A stretch of DNA of 64,000 nt, from positions 124,001 to 188,000 of the forward strand of contig NZ_SJCY01000009.1 of NCBI RefSeq assembly GCF_004354365.1, read 5' to 3'. Positions 8,557-17,077 of this stretch are shown piece by piece. Position 1 is the first letter of the stretch. Every line of letters starts with the position of its first letter. The notes beneath the pieces were generated by a model. It saw nothing but the letters and a program-made list of their open reading frames with translations, had not been told where the DNA came from and ran no database searches. Source of the DNA: Pedobacter changchengzhani. GTDB taxonomy: Bacteria; Bacteroidota; Bacteroidia; Sphingobacteriales; Sphingobacteriaceae. The position numbers and the translations under genes were made by a program.

Positions 8557-8589
8557 AACTCATATCTCATCACTCAACACTCATCACTA
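8557..8589 (-). repeat. ATGAGT-type repeat copy downstream of the four-helix-bundle gene
   Basis: Plus-strand ACTCATATCTCATCACTC then AACACTCATCACTA; the complement reads as ATGAGT/GTGATGAG units like those at 8369-8397. It ends about 10 bp from the stop of the four-helix-bundle gene. Confidence 0.8.
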
Positions 8590-8600
8590 AATAAAAAAGC

Positions 8601-8966
8601 TTATAGCTTTTTACTTATTGATTGTTTAACTGTAATAATAGAACTTTTCAGCATTTTTAGTAATTCTGTATTATCATTTGCGATGCTTTCGAATTCATTT
8701 TCTGTTAAATAATCTGTCGCTTTTAGTAATTCTAACCAATATAAAGTTTCATCGCATTCTTTTTGAGCAATTGCCAATTTATGAATAAAGTCCATTTTAC
8801 TTTCTGCATTTTGCGCCTCCCTAATCAATGCGCCAACTGCGGTACCGCTTCTGTAAACCTGTTTGCTCATTATAAATTCCTTTTTTTGCTCTATAATTAA
8901 TTTGTACAGCTTAACAATCCTAATGGCAAACAAAAAACTCTTTTCTTGTAAAATACTCTTACTCAT
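8601..8966 (-). CDS. Four-helix-bundle protein (23S rRNA IVS / S23-like)
   Basis: Small helical protein of 121 residues of the four-helix-bundle (S23, 23S rRNA intervening-sequence) family. Recognisable segments are ILQEKSFLFAIRIVKLYK, SKQVYRSGTAVGALIREAQ, AESKMDFIHKLAIAQKE and ETLYWLELLKATDYL, each corresponding to one helix. Function is unknown in genomes of this type; related proteins include the accessory bundle of diversity-generating retroelements, but no reverse transcriptase is nearby. I start at the ATG at 8966 (MSKSILQEKSF), where family similarity begins. The gene is flanked by ATGAGT-type repeats and splits an ABC efflux operon, so it was probably inserted. Confidence 0.85.
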   Translation of the reverse strand: MSKSILQEKSFLFAIRIVKLYKLIIEQKKEFIMSKQVYRSGTAVGALIREAQNAESKMDFIHKLAIAQKECDETLYWLELLKATDYLTENEFESIANDNTELLKMLKSSIITVKQSISKKL

Positions 8967-8993
8967 ATTCTGTTTGTTTTTATAAATCCTTCC

Positions 8994-9050
8994 CACTCAT
9001 CACTCATATCTCAACACTCATCACTAACCTCCTGTTCGCTCATCACTCAA
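8994..9050 (-). repeat. ATGAGT-type repeat copy upstream of the four-helix-bundle gene
   Basis: Plus strand reads CCACTCATCACTCATATC, TCAACACTCATCACTAACC and GCTCATCACTC in succession, the same unit set as at 8557-8589 and in the same orientation. It begins 28 bp before the start codon of the four-helix-bundle gene and ends just after the permease stop codon. Confidence 0.8.
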
Positions 9051-9054
9051 AAAA

Positions 9055-10278
9055 CTATTTTCTAAAAATCTCTACCGGATCTACTTTTGCCGCTTTACGT
9101 GCAGGAAAATAGCCAGCGAAAAAGGTTATGATTAAGCCGAAGAAAATTCCCCGTAAAAATCTGGAGCCGTCAAATTCAATCGGGAAATAGCCAATATCGC
9201 CACCTACGTAAACATGTTGTAAAACGCTTATTAAAACTGTGGCCAATAGTACACCACCAATTACGCCCAAAATACCAACGGCTAAAGCCTGCGTTACAAA
9301 TATGCGCACTACATCTTTCCCTCTAAAACCCATCGCTTTTAATATGGCAATGTCATTTATTTTCTGACTAACCGTCATATTCAAGATGTTATAAATCCCG
9401 AAGCCGGCCACTAATAAGATTAGAGACGACACTAAACTGCCCACAATGTTGCGCATTTTATTGCCTGTAACCATAGAGTTATTGGCTTCTTGCCAGCTTT
9501 CTGCTTTGTAGCCAGTCACTTGTGAAATTTCATCGCCAACGGCTTTTGCATCGTCTGGATTTTTAATATTTACCGTAATATCGGTAATGTATAATGCACC
9601 TTCCTTTTGTAATTGCTGTGCAGATGCTAAATTAATGTACGATTTCGAATCATCTAAAGTCCGCACGTTCGACCTAAAAATACCGACAACTTTAAAAGTT
9701 CTATTTACCCCTTTTGCTGAGGTAAGATTTAGATTATTACCGACCACAAGATTCATTTTTGTAGAAATCCCTACGCCAATTACAATGCCATTTGGGTTTG
9801 ATGTTAGCGACTTAAAATCGCCAGAAACTATAGTAGAATTTATATTATACATTGCATTGGCCTCGGCGGGTTTTACGCCCACCGCTATGCCCGAAATTTG
9901 CGATTTACCATTGTTGTAAAATACAGAAGAATTTACTTGTGGCGTAACTACAGTAACATTTTTATTTTTTAATATCGTTTCTGTAACTTGATTAGGGTTG
10001 ATGATGGTGTTGCTTTTTGGCAATACTTTAGGATTGATAATAAGGTATTTCGCAGTACTGTCATTAACCAGCGGTTTGCTCATTTTATCTTCCTTATAAA
10101 CCCTAATGTGCGCATTGTTTTTAAAAATAACACTGGTCGAACTTCTATCTAAAGCCAACATTAAGCAATTCATAAAAATATAAATCGCCATGCCCAATAA
10201 AACGCCCATACCGGCAACGGCTGTTTGTTTTTTACCAGCAAAAATATAGGTTTTTGCAATATCAGTATTGATATTCAT
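9055..10278 (-). CDS. ABC transporter permease, MacB/FtsX-like
   Basis: Inner-membrane permease of a MacB-type efflux system, 407 residues. One transmembrane helix near residues 20-42, a large periplasmic domain (about 45-270, MacB_PCD type) and three C-terminal helices of the FtsX domain with the coupling segment INDIAILKAMGFRGKDV. It ends PARKAAKVDPVEIFRK, typical for the family. The gene follows the adaptor gene by only 3 bp and should work with the ATPase at 7653-8324. Confidence 0.92.
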   Translation of the reverse strand: MNINTDIAKTYIFAGKKQTAVAGMGVLLGMAIYIFMNCLMLALDRSSTSVIFKNNAHIRVYKEDKMSKPLVNDSTAKYLIINPKVLPKSNTIINPNQVTETILKNKNVTVVTPQVNSSVFYNNGKSQISGIAVGVKPAEANAMYNINSTIVSGDFKSLTSNPNGIVIGVGISTKMNLVVGNNLNLTSAKGVNRTFKVVGIFRSNVRTLDDSKSYINLASAQQLQKEGALYITDITVNIKNPDDAKAVGDEISQVTGYKAESWQEANNSMVTGNKMRNIVGSLVSSLILLVAGFGIYNILNMTVSQKINDIAILKAMGFRGKDVVRIFVTQALAVGILGVIGGVLLATVLISVLQHVYVGGDIGYFPIEFDGSRFLRGIFFGLIITFFAGYFPARKAAKVDPVEIFRK

Positions 10279-10281
10279 GGC

Positions 10282-11373
10282 TTAGTGTTTTAAAGGTAAA
10301 ATCACATCATCTTTTGTAATGCCAGCTAAAATCTCTACAAAATCTGAAGATATAATGCCAGTTTTTACGATCACATAATCATCCTTGCCTTTTACATTTA
10401 CGCGGTTGCCAAAATCCATTAAATTTCTTGGAATAAGCAAGGCATTTTTCTTTTCTTTGATGAAGATATTTGCTTCTAATTGAGTGCCGAAAAAAGCTTT
10501 GTTTAGCGGTTCCTCAAAAACCGCTTTGCAAATAAACGATTGGCTTTTTTGATCAAATGAAGCGAGTATCTCGGTTATTTTGGCATTGTAGATTTTCGAA
10601 TCGTCTGTATTTAATTTTACATACGCCGTTTGGCCGAGTTTGATTTTCCCGATATTGGTTTCATCTACATTAAGCACAGCTTGAATAAGTTTCGCATCGG
10701 CGATGGTGGCAATTACATCACCTTTTTTTACAAAATCTCCATTGGTTTTCAGCTTTTCAATTACGGTTCCATATTGAGGAACCACAATGTTGTTGTACTG
10801 CTGGGCAACTTTATTGTTTTCTAACTGACCTTTGGTTGTGATGTAATTTTGCTTTGCCTGTTGCTTTAACTGGGCGTAATTATTTTTTAAAACTTTAAGG
10901 TTGGTTAACGAGTTTTCTGCTGCCAACTTATAATTTTCGTATTCGGCTTTGGCTACACTTTGGGTTTTGTAAAGCCTTTCATACCTTTCGGCTTGCAGTT
11001 GGTCTTGATTGTGTTTTGCAGTAGCAAATACAATATTTTGTTGTACCTGTTGCAAAGCAGGGGAGTTGTTAGATAAATTTTCTGTTGTTATAGTTAACTG
11101 TTCTTTTGCAATTTGAGTATTTACTAAGTTGGTATTGTTCTCAATTCTAGCTAAAACTTTATCTTTGGCCACCGCGTCGCCAATTTCAAAATCTACATTT
11201 TTGAGTACGCCATCGGTTTGCGCGGTTAGGTTGTAACTATTTTTCCATTCTAGCGTGCCAGATGCAAAAACCAGTTCTTTTATATCTTGTACAATAGGTT
11301 TTGTACCTGTTTCTTTATTGCAAGAAAAAGCAAATATGCTTACAATAAATACGGCGATAATTTTGATTTTCAT
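10282..11373 (-). CDS. Efflux periplasmic adaptor lipoprotein (HlyD/MacA-like)
   Basis: Membrane-fusion protein of 363 residues linking the permease to the outer-membrane channel. A lipoprotein signal ends at Cys18 (FAFSCNK). The biotinyl-lipoyl half-motifs flank a long coiled-coil hairpin (about residues 80-190, rich in Gln, Asn, Leu and Lys), and the beta-barrel segment VLNVDETNIGKIKLGQTAYV follows. It lies 4 bp downstream of the TolC-like gene and 3 bp upstream of the permease gene. Confidence 0.92.
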   Translation of the reverse strand: MKIKIIAVFIVSIFAFSCNKETGTKPIVQDIKELVFASGTLEWKNSYNLTAQTDGVLKNVDFEIGDAVAKDKVLARIENNTNLVNTQIAKEQLTITTENLSNNSPALQQVQQNIVFATAKHNQDQLQAERYERLYKTQSVAKAEYENYKLAAENSLTNLKVLKNNYAQLKQQAKQNYITTKGQLENNKVAQQYNNIVVPQYGTVIEKLKTNGDFVKKGDVIATIADAKLIQAVLNVDETNIGKIKLGQTAYVKLNTDDSKIYNAKITEILASFDQKSQSFICKAVFEEPLNKAFFGTQLEANIFIKEKKNALLIPRNLMDFGNRVNVKGKDDYVIVKTGIISSDFVEILAGITKDDVILPLKH

Positions 11374-11377
11374 TTTG

Positions 11378-12709
11378 CTAAAATTTATTGTTAATGTCTA
11401 TTTTACTTTTGTTAAAACCAATGTTTGCCAATGCACTAACCACATTTAACTTAGCATTAAGCATGTTGTTGTAAGAAATTAGTAAATCATCTAGGCTCAA
11501 AATATTTTCTTGGTATTGATTGAAATTTTTATGGTAAGTATCTGCTTTAAGCGAGGCAATTTTTTTGAAATTTTGCAACTGAATTACGGCTTTTTCATAG
11601 TCTAAAATTAATGCCCGATTTTTCGTTTCTGTTTCTTTAATACTGTGTTCGGCATTTGTTTTTAAAATACTGGCTTCAAATTGCTTGTTTTTAATGTTCG
11701 CTAATTTGGTTACCGTTGTCGGTAAATTCATACTTAATTTCAGTCCAATATAATTGTAGGAAATTGTGTTCGAATTGGTATCGTAAAAAAAATCTCTGCT
11801 TAAATTTTGCCAATTTAGCGATGAAATAAAGGATAAGGTAGGCCAATTTTGGGCTTTAGCAAATCGAATATCCTGTTGCATCATTTGTAATTGTAGCGAT
11901 GCATTTTTATCGACTAAACTATTCTTTATGGGTAAAACATCCATAGTGTTTTCGTAAGCCCAAACTTTTTCGGTAAGCGTAGGGTAAATGCTGTTTTCAA
12001 AAAAAAGCGCTAAACTTTCTTCTTGTATTTTAAGGTTGATTGAAAGCTGTTCGAGGTTATTTTTTAAATTTATTTGATTTACTTCCGCCTCATTTACATT
12101 CTGTTTTCTGCCCACACTTTCCTTAAATCTATTTTGGGTAATTTGTAAAATGGTATCGGCCGATGCCAAATTTTGGCTAATAATTTCGATCTGTGCTTTA
12201 AAAGAAAGGATGTTAAAGTAAATGGTATTTATTTGGTTGTAAATATTTTGCTCGTTCAGTTTGTTTTGATTCTCGGTAAGTTGTTGGTTAATTTTTGCCG
12301 ATTTTATTTGAGCAATTCCTGCCAAATTAAAAAGCTCGAACTGTGGTTGCAAGTTAATTAACGACGAATATTTTTGCCCCGTGGTTACCTGTCTAAAAGT
12401 GCCGGGCTGACCGAAAATTTCTCCCGGTAAAAAAAGAACTTGTTGTTTGGTATTGTCTAGCAGTTGCATCGAAGCCGGAATGCGTGGATTAAACACATTT
12501 CCTAAAGCGGTTTTTTTGGTCAGCTCGGCTAGTTTGTTTTGAATGTTTGCATTGATAAATGTATAATTTTTTGTTTTGGCTAAAGTCAATACTTCCTGTA
12601 AATTTTTAAATGCGACCGTTTGTTGCGCCTGAACGTTTGGAACACAAAAAAGAGAAATAACTATGATTATGAGGTAATTAAACTTTAAATTTTGAATATA
12701 TACTAACAT
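11378..12709 (-). CDS. TolC family outer-membrane efflux protein
   Basis: Outer-membrane channel component, 443 residues. A signal peptide ends NVQAQQ at about residue 30; the rest has the two TolC repeats of paired long helices and short beta-strand parts (for example AGIAQIKSAKINQQL, and NWPTLSFISSLNWQNLSRDF in the second half). I use the ATG at 12709; a TTG at 12718 would abut the TetR stop codon. It is the first structural gene after the regulator, in one operon with adaptor and permease. Confidence 0.9.
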   Translation of the reverse strand: MLVYIQNLKFNYLIIIVISLFCVPNVQAQQTVAFKNLQEVLTLAKTKNYTFINANIQNKLAELTKKTALGNVFNPRIPASMQLLDNTKQQVLFLPGEIFGQPGTFRQVTTGQKYSSLINLQPQFELFNLAGIAQIKSAKINQQLTENQNKLNEQNIYNQINTIYFNILSFKAQIEIISQNLASADTILQITQNRFKESVGRKQNVNEAEVNQINLKNNLEQLSINLKIQEESLALFFENSIYPTLTEKVWAYENTMDVLPIKNSLVDKNASLQLQMMQQDIRFAKAQNWPTLSFISSLNWQNLSRDFFYDTNSNTISYNYIGLKLSMNLPTTVTKLANIKNKQFEASILKTNAEHSIKETETKNRALILDYEKAVIQLQNFKKIASLKADTYHKNFNQYQENILSLDDLLISYNNMLNAKLNVVSALANIGFNKSKIDINNKF

Positions 12710-12718
12710 AACTTTCAA

Positions 12719-13315
12719 TTATTTAATCGGATTTTGTAGTAATAAGTTAAGGGTATTCATCATTTTTTTACCAGCAAGCTGTAAATCGAATTCGAAATTT
12801 TTGAGTCGCCATTTGTGCAACAGTAATCTAAATGAACCAATAACAGTATGTTGTAATTCTGCAATCTCAATATCATTTCTAATTGTACCTTCTTTTATAC
12901 CTTGTTGCAAAATAATTTCCACTACGTTAAATTTGTAAGCCATAATTGATAGCAGTTCGCTTTTTACTTTATCACCTTCGAAATAAATATCATCTGCTAA
13001 AACAGCCATTGCAAAATGTGGATTTTGCGAAAAGAAAGTACACTGACTATCAAAAACTTGATTTAATCTTTCAATGGCGCTTAAATTTAGCTCCAAAATT
13101 TGATCCAACCGCTGTTTAAAATTAGCCAGAATAAATTCAAATAAAGAAACAATAATGTCTTCTTTATTGGCGAAATGCCTGTAAATGGCACTCTCCGAAA
13201 AACCCATCTCTAGCGCTAAGTTTTTGGTTGTTAATGCCTTTAATCCTTTCTCAATCAATATTTTCCCCGAGGCTTCTAAAATTTCTTGTTGCCTTGCCGA
13301 AATAGTAGTAATCAT
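12719..13315 (-). CDS. TetR/AcrR family transcriptional regulator
   Basis: Local repressor of the efflux operon, 198 residues. The N-terminal helix-turn-helix (residues 8-55) contains ALTTKNLALEMGFSESAIYR and HFANKEDI, characteristic of TetR proteins; the C-terminal helical ligand domain is unspecific. It is the first gene of the tripartite efflux operon and the TolC reading frame starts within a few bases of its stop. A near-palindrome upstream (13327-13340) is a candidate operator. Confidence 0.92.
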   Translation of the reverse strand: MITTISARQQEILEASGKILIEKGLKALTTKNLALEMGFSESAIYRHFANKEDIIVSLFEFILANFKQRLDQILELNLSAIERLNQVFDSQCTFFSQNPHFAMAVLADDIYFEGDKVKSELLSIMAYKFNVVEIILQQGIKEGTIRNDIEIAELQHTVIGSFRLLLHKWRLKNFEFDLQLAGKKMMNTLNLLLQNPIK

Positions 13316-13326
13316 AATAAAATGTT

Positions 13327-13351
13327 AGTGAGTATTCACTCTTTAAAGGTA
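13327..13351 (-). promoter_or_regulatory. Candidate promoter and TetR operator of the efflux operon
   Basis: AGTGAGTATTCACT at 13327-13340 is a near-perfect inverted repeat (arms AGTGA/TCACT) placed 12 bp before the regulator start. Directly upstream on the minus strand lies TACCTTTA (13344-13351), one base from the TAnnTTTG -7 consensus. The operator would overlap the transcription start. No clear -33 TTTG was found. Confidence 0.6.
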
Positions 13352-13462
13352 GCATTATTTTTTAATGATTTGTTGAGATTGAAAAATTTGATTGTTGGTT
13401 ACGTAAAATTTGGAGTTTTAAAGAAAAGTATTGGTGTTAGCGTTGGCTGTAATAGATAAATA

Positions 13463-13489
13463 CTAATCTTTTTGAACTTGAAAGATTAG
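13463..13489 (-). terminator. Hairpin after the SOUL gene, possible terminator
   Basis: Arms CTAATCTTT (13463-13471) and AAAGATTAG (13481-13489) pair perfectly over 9 bp around a 9-base loop, 30 bp beyond the stop of the SOUL-family gene. There is no strong U-tract, so termination is only suggested. Confidence 0.45.
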
Positions 13490-13518
13490 GATTTATATCT
13501 AAACAAAGGCAATTTAAA

Positions 13519-14103
13519 TTACAAAAGCTCCACTATGATTTCATTTTTGCGGTTAATCACTTCGAAAGGTGGATTATAGCCCAAAAAGTAGAATTTATTG
13601 CTGTATTTAATGCCTTCTGTATTTAAGGCTGCTATTAATTGCTGCTTGTATTTTGCGATGGTTTCATCATTTGCCCAACCGCCAAAAGTAATTGCTGCAA
13701 CGGTTTTTGCAGGTTGCTCAACAAATTTGATTCCCGGCTGATTAGGTTGCGGAAGCGTTTCCTTATTAAATTTTTTCGGCACCATAAACATCATGGTCAT
13801 ATCATCATCCAGCGACATAGAAACGGGGGAAGTCATTGCTATTTTTTCGCTTTTCTTATTCCCACCAAAAATGTAGCCTGCTAAAATGGAAAAGCCTTTG
13901 CTCGAAGCTTCTTTGTATTTATTGCCCGAAAGTTGAACGGAAGTAAACAACGTTGCTTCATAACTGCGGATCTCAAATCCATCGTATTTTTTCTTAACCG
14001 TATAAGGATAAGTTTCTATATTTCTTTGTCCGCTCATTGCAAAAAGTTGTGTAATAATAAAAGCCAATAGGATTATTCCAGATGTGATTAGTGCTATTTT
14101 CAT
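13519..14103 (-). CDS. SOUL family heme-binding protein
   Basis: 194-residue protein of the SOUL/HBP heme-binding family. A single N-terminal hydrophobic helix (residues 1-22) points to periplasmic location or membrane anchoring. The family core is visible: KKYDGFEIRSYEA, the F-S-I-L-A-G-Y-I-F-G-G-N-K segment, EKIAMTSPVSM, a MMFMVPKKF strand, and the C-terminal FLGYNPPFEVINRKNE. Members bind tetrapyrroles; the physiological role in bacteria is not settled. No operon partner is obvious; the downstream intergenic hairpin may end its transcript. Confidence 0.88.
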   Translation of the reverse strand: MKIALITSGIILLAFIITQLFAMSGQRNIETYPYTVKKKYDGFEIRSYEATLFTSVQLSGNKYKEASSKGFSILAGYIFGGNKKSEKIAMTSPVSMSLDDDMTMMFMVPKKFNKETLPQPNQPGIKFVEQPAKTVAAITFGGWANDETIAKYKQQLIAALNTEGIKYSNKFYFLGYNPPFEVINRKNEIIVELL

Positions 14104-14244
14104 AGTTTAAATTTAATAAATTTCATGCAGTTGCTTTTTAAACTTCACGTTAGTTTACAAATAAACTACGCTATGGATTCGTTCTAATACTTTGTTGAAG
14201 TTTTCTCTTTCAATTAATACTTAGATCAATCGTTAAATCCCAAA

Positions 14245-14457
14245 TCAACTTATTTTACGCAACGCCGAACCTTTACGCGCAGCAATATGATCGGTTTTAC
14301 TACTTTTTATTTCATATTGAGGATCATTTTCGGTAGCGTGGTGTGTGTAACCTTTGTAATCGAAATTTTTGTGATGTATTTTGATGATCGTTCCAGATGC
14401 ATTTCCACCTTCAGAATTCCAACTTACTTCATCGCCGATTTTAAATGTAGTTGCCAT
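14245..14457 (-). CDS. DUF2945 (hypervirulence-associated TUDOR-like) small protein
   Basis: Basic 70-residue protein matching the DUF2945 family from end to end: FKIGDEVSWNSEGG, ASGTIIKIHHKNF and PQYEIKSSKTDHIAARKGSALRKI. The fold is a small SH3/TUDOR-like barrel; molecular role is unknown. It follows the DUF488 gene by 17 bp and probably shares its transcript with that gene and the DNA glycosylase. Confidence 0.85.
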   Translation of the reverse strand: MATTFKIGDEVSWNSEGGNASGTIIKIHHKNFDYKGYTHHATENDPQYEIKSSKTDHIAARKGSALRKIS

Positions 14458-14474
14458 AATAATTGTATTAAATT

Positions 14475-15011
14475 TTAATTTTCATCTGAATAAGAAACCT
14501 CGTGATCTAAAATAATGGCTGGCGAAGTGTAGGGGTGTTCTTGCACTTTTCCCAATCCCATAATGTGATAAACCGTCCAGTTTTTTGCTTTTAAAAAATC
14601 AGAAACCATCGATCTATGGCAACGCCACCAAACCGCTTCAGAACACATATATACAGTAGTCTGCGTCGATGCGATATTTCCTAAGTTTAAAGCTGCGTTT
14701 TTAAATTCGTCAGTTTCCATGTAATCGGCATACGCCCTAAAAGAAGGATTGTTCCAACGGTTATTTTTCGAATCTTTATTAACTTTTCTTCTACCGCCTA
14801 AATCTGTTAAATACAGGTACTCAATCCCAACTTCTTGTAACGATTTTTTTAAATTTTCTTGGTCGAATTGAGGATATTTTTTCGACCCAGGCAAACGGCG
14901 GATATCGGCCAGAACTTTTACATCGTAATACTTAAGCATCTCCAAAAACTCGGCAATGGGATGTGTAGAATGGCCGATGGTGTAAATGGTATTTGAAGGT
15001 AAGTTTTTCAA
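14475..15011 (-). CDS. DUF488 domain protein
   Basis: Cytoplasmic 178-residue protein of the DUF488 family, function unknown. Diagnostic segments are YTIGHSTHP at the N-terminus, LADIRRLPGSKKYPQF and the C-terminal MCSEAVWWRCHRSMVSDFL. The start is a TTG at 15009-15011 that overlaps the TGA of the upstream glycosylase gene; no ATG fits, because the YTIGHST motif begins ten residues later. DUF488 proteins often sit beside DNA repair or SMUG2-like genes, as here. Confidence 0.87.
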   Translation of the reverse strand: MKNLPSNTIYTIGHSTHPIAEFLEMLKYYDVKVLADIRRLPGSKKYPQFDQENLKKSLQEVGIEYLYLTDLGGRRKVNKDSKNNRWNNPSFRAYADYMETDEFKNAALNLGNIASTQTTVYMCSEAVWWRCHRSMVSDFLKAKNWTVYHIMGLGKVQEHPYTSPAIILDHEVSYSDEN

Positions 15012-15703
15012 AGCAAATTATTTAATGTTAATATAAAACGATCAATGTATTGGTACCGCTCTTTAAATTTATACTGTTGAATGAAGCGTGGATGTTCCAG
15101 CACAGTTAATCGATCGAAAAGTTTGGCTTCTTTATTTAGCTTTTGAATAAAGGTTGCATTCTTTTTGCCTAAAATAAATACTTCTGATGTATCTAAACCC
15201 AAACTAATGTGTTTTTTTAACGAATCGATCATAAAATCTTTTACCATTTCGAAAAGTGCGGGTTCATCGTAATAATTCGCATTTACCCACCTGCCATCTT
15301 TTACATGGCGAATAATGGCCAATGGAAATGGAGAGTTAATATAAAATTGCTTGTAGAAAGTTTCTGGTCCGCCATATTCTTCAATCAAATCATATACAAA
15401 AACCGACGAAACCTCATGTGTTCTTGCCGATTCCATTTTAATGCCACAAATACTTTCCAATCTTTTTGTATCGGTAAAAGGAACACCCGTTACGCCTGCG
15501 CCATGCCGACTTGGATTGATGCCAATTATAAACTTTCGTTCTTCATTATCATGATAAAATTTATGGTAGAAATCTTTCATCACCGCCATCGTTTCGGGGT
15601 TATCGAAATAAGGATTGAGCACCATAAAACCTTCAGGAAGATTGCCTAAATAGTGTAATTGACTGTTAAAATCGATCACCTTTTCTCCAAAAGTTTTCAT
15701 CAT
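15008..15703 (-). CDS. SMUG2-like uracil-DNA glycosylase family protein
   Basis: Probable DNA base-excision glycosylase of the uracil-DNA glycosylase superfamily, SMUG2 branch, 231 residues. The active-site loop GINPSRHGAGVTGVPFTD (about residues 79-96) matches the GMNPGP-like motif of SMUG enzymes, and LEHPRF near the C-terminus corresponds to the conserved HPS/HPR leucine-loop motif. ATGs at 15703 and 15700 are both possible; a TTG at 15706 precedes them. First gene of a short unit with DUF488 and DUF2945. Preferred substrate cannot be deduced. Confidence 0.85.
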   Translation of the reverse strand: MMKTFGEKVIDFNSQLHYLGNLPEGFMVLNPYFDNPETMAVMKDFYHKFYHDNEERKFIIGINPSRHGAGVTGVPFTDTKRLESICGIKMESARTHEVSSVFVYDLIEEYGGPETFYKQFYINSPFPLAIIRHVKDGRWVNANYYDEPALFEMVKDFMIDSLKKHISLGLDTSEVFILGKKNATFIQKLNKEAKLFDRLTVLEHPRFIQQYKFKERYQYIDRFILTLNNLL

Positions 15704-15748
15704 CAAGTGAGTTTTTTAATTTGAACAATTTACCGTAAACAAAGTTTT

Positions 15749-16417
15749 TTAATAGCCTTCTTTAATGATGAAATCTGCAGAAATCCCTAACGAAGCGAGT
15801 TGTTTTTCTATAGCTTTCATCATTTCTTCAGGCCCGCAGAGGTAAAAGTATTTACTGCTGGTATCTGAATATTTTTTGATCAAATCTTCGGAGATATAGC
15901 CGTGTTCGTAGCCTTCGATATCTTCTTTAGAAAGTATGTTAATGAAATTTTTACCCAGAAGTTTATCAAATTCTTTTTCTAAAATAATATCAGCTCTAGT
16001 TTTATTGGCGAATAGAAGCTTGTTGTTTCCAATTTTATTTTCTTTTTCGAGGGCTTTAAAAATCGCGATAAATGGCGTTATTCCTGCCCCTCCAGCAATG
16101 AAAATACCTTCGTTTTTGTATGAAATGTCGCCAAAAACATCGCCCAAAATTAGTTCATCACCTTTGGTAAGAAATTGTAATTGTTCGGTTACGCCTTTAT
16201 GCTCAGGATATGATTTTATGGTAAATTCAATTTCGTTATCATCTGGTAAAGATGTAAATGTAAAGGGCCTTATTTCCTTTTCCCAGCCGACTCTGTTGAT
16301 GGAAAGATCTACGGCTTGCCCAGGTTTAAAGGTTAATGTTGCGGGTTTTTCGGCAACGATTCTCAATACATCGGGTGTAATTTTCTCGACAGATGTTATT
16401 TTTACGGTATGTGCCAT
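15749..16417 (-). CDS. FAD-dependent oxidoreductase, ferredoxin/flavodoxin reductase-like
   Basis: Cytoplasmic FNR-superfamily reductase of 222 residues. The FAD-binding RPFTFTS motif lies in the first barrel domain (about residue 50), the nicotinamide-binding GGAGITPF near 108-115, and the C-terminal FYLCGPEEMM is the usual NAD(P)H contact. There is no attached [2Fe-2S] domain, so it probably passes electrons to a separate flavodoxin, ferredoxin or flavohemoprotein. It is a single gene 42 bp upstream of the glycosylase unit on the same strand and might be co-transcribed. Confidence 0.88.
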   Translation of the reverse strand: MAHTVKITSVEKITPDVLRIVAEKPATLTFKPGQAVDLSINRVGWEKEIRPFTFTSLPDDNEIEFTIKSYPEHKGVTEQLQFLTKGDELILGDVFGDISYKNEGIFIAGGAGITPFIAIFKALEKENKIGNNKLLFANKTRADIILEKEFDKLLGKNFINILSKEDIEGYEHGYISEDLIKKYSDTSSKYFYLCGPEEMMKAIEKQLASLGISADFIIKEGY

Positions 16418-16902
16418 TTTGAGTTGTTTTTATAAATATGATAACCATTTATATCCAATAAAAAATGACTTTTCAAATTGATTTGAATAGGCGGCGCCGG
16501 AGAAGTTTGCTGTTGGTATTCTTTATCTATTGTTGAAGCCACAATATGTGGACTACCTATTATAACAACGGCATAATTATTATGTTTGAGGAAAGGAAGA
16601 TTTTTTCAAATTTGGTTTTTAAAGTCATTTGGTTTTAGGTTGTGAGTGGATTTATTTTGAACGATTATTTAAAAATGCGCTTTTGACTTCGGCTTTTATC
16701 CATAGGGTAGCTTAAAAAAGAACTGCCATGTGCCGTTATTTAGGTTGGTTTGTAACATTGCGTAGCACAATTATCTTGTAGTTCTTGATTCTATAAAGCT
16801 GTTTAAAAATTAACAAGTTCCCCATCAAAATTGAGTTGGTGGGTAGGAGTTTTTATGCTCGAATATGGAGGAAAACATATAAAAATCAGGTCTTTTTTTT
16901 CC
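16418..16902. other. Intergenic stretch without recognisable gene
   Basis: About 485 bp between the reductase start and the terminator of the cassette region. Both strands contain only short open stretches without family similarity. This is the boundary between conserved genes and the accessory cassette array. Confidence 0.6.
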
Positions 16903-16928
16903 AAAAAAAAGAGGAACTAAATCCTCTT
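16903..16928 (-). terminator. Intrinsic terminator at the distal end of the cassette array
   Basis: Read on the minus strand, AAGAGGA, a 6-base loop and TCCTCTT form a 7-bp stem followed directly by six further Ts (plus-strand A-run 16903-16908). Position and orientation would end transcripts from the minus-strand cassette genes. Confidence 0.65.
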
Positions 16929-17012
16929 CTTAAGCAATCCAAATAATTTTACGAGAAGCCCATAACAAGGGTAAATGTAACCGGTTCTCCCGAACGAAAA
17001 TCGGGACAGGCT

Positions 17013-17074
17013 GTTCAACCGAGGCTTCATTGTTGGCTCTGCGAGCCCAACGAAGCCTTAGCTGTTAGCGGTAG
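17013..17074. repeat. attC-like inverted repeat, site a
   Basis: About 60 bp running from GTTCAAC (17013-17019) to GTTAGCG (17064-17070). Between them an imperfect hairpin pairs GGCTTCATTGTTGGCTC with GAGCCCAACGAAGCC around TGC. The left box fits the integron attC consensus RYYYAAC; the right box keeps the GTT triplet but not RRRY. It abuts the stop codon of the membrane protein gene at 17078. Confidence 0.6.
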
Positions 17075-17077
17075 TTT

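Noticed and set aside
8500..8712. Plus-strand ORF of 70 codons spanning the repeat and the end of the four-helix-bundle gene.
   Set aside because: It overlaps the repeat copy at 8557-8589 and the antisense of a real gene; no similarity to anything known.
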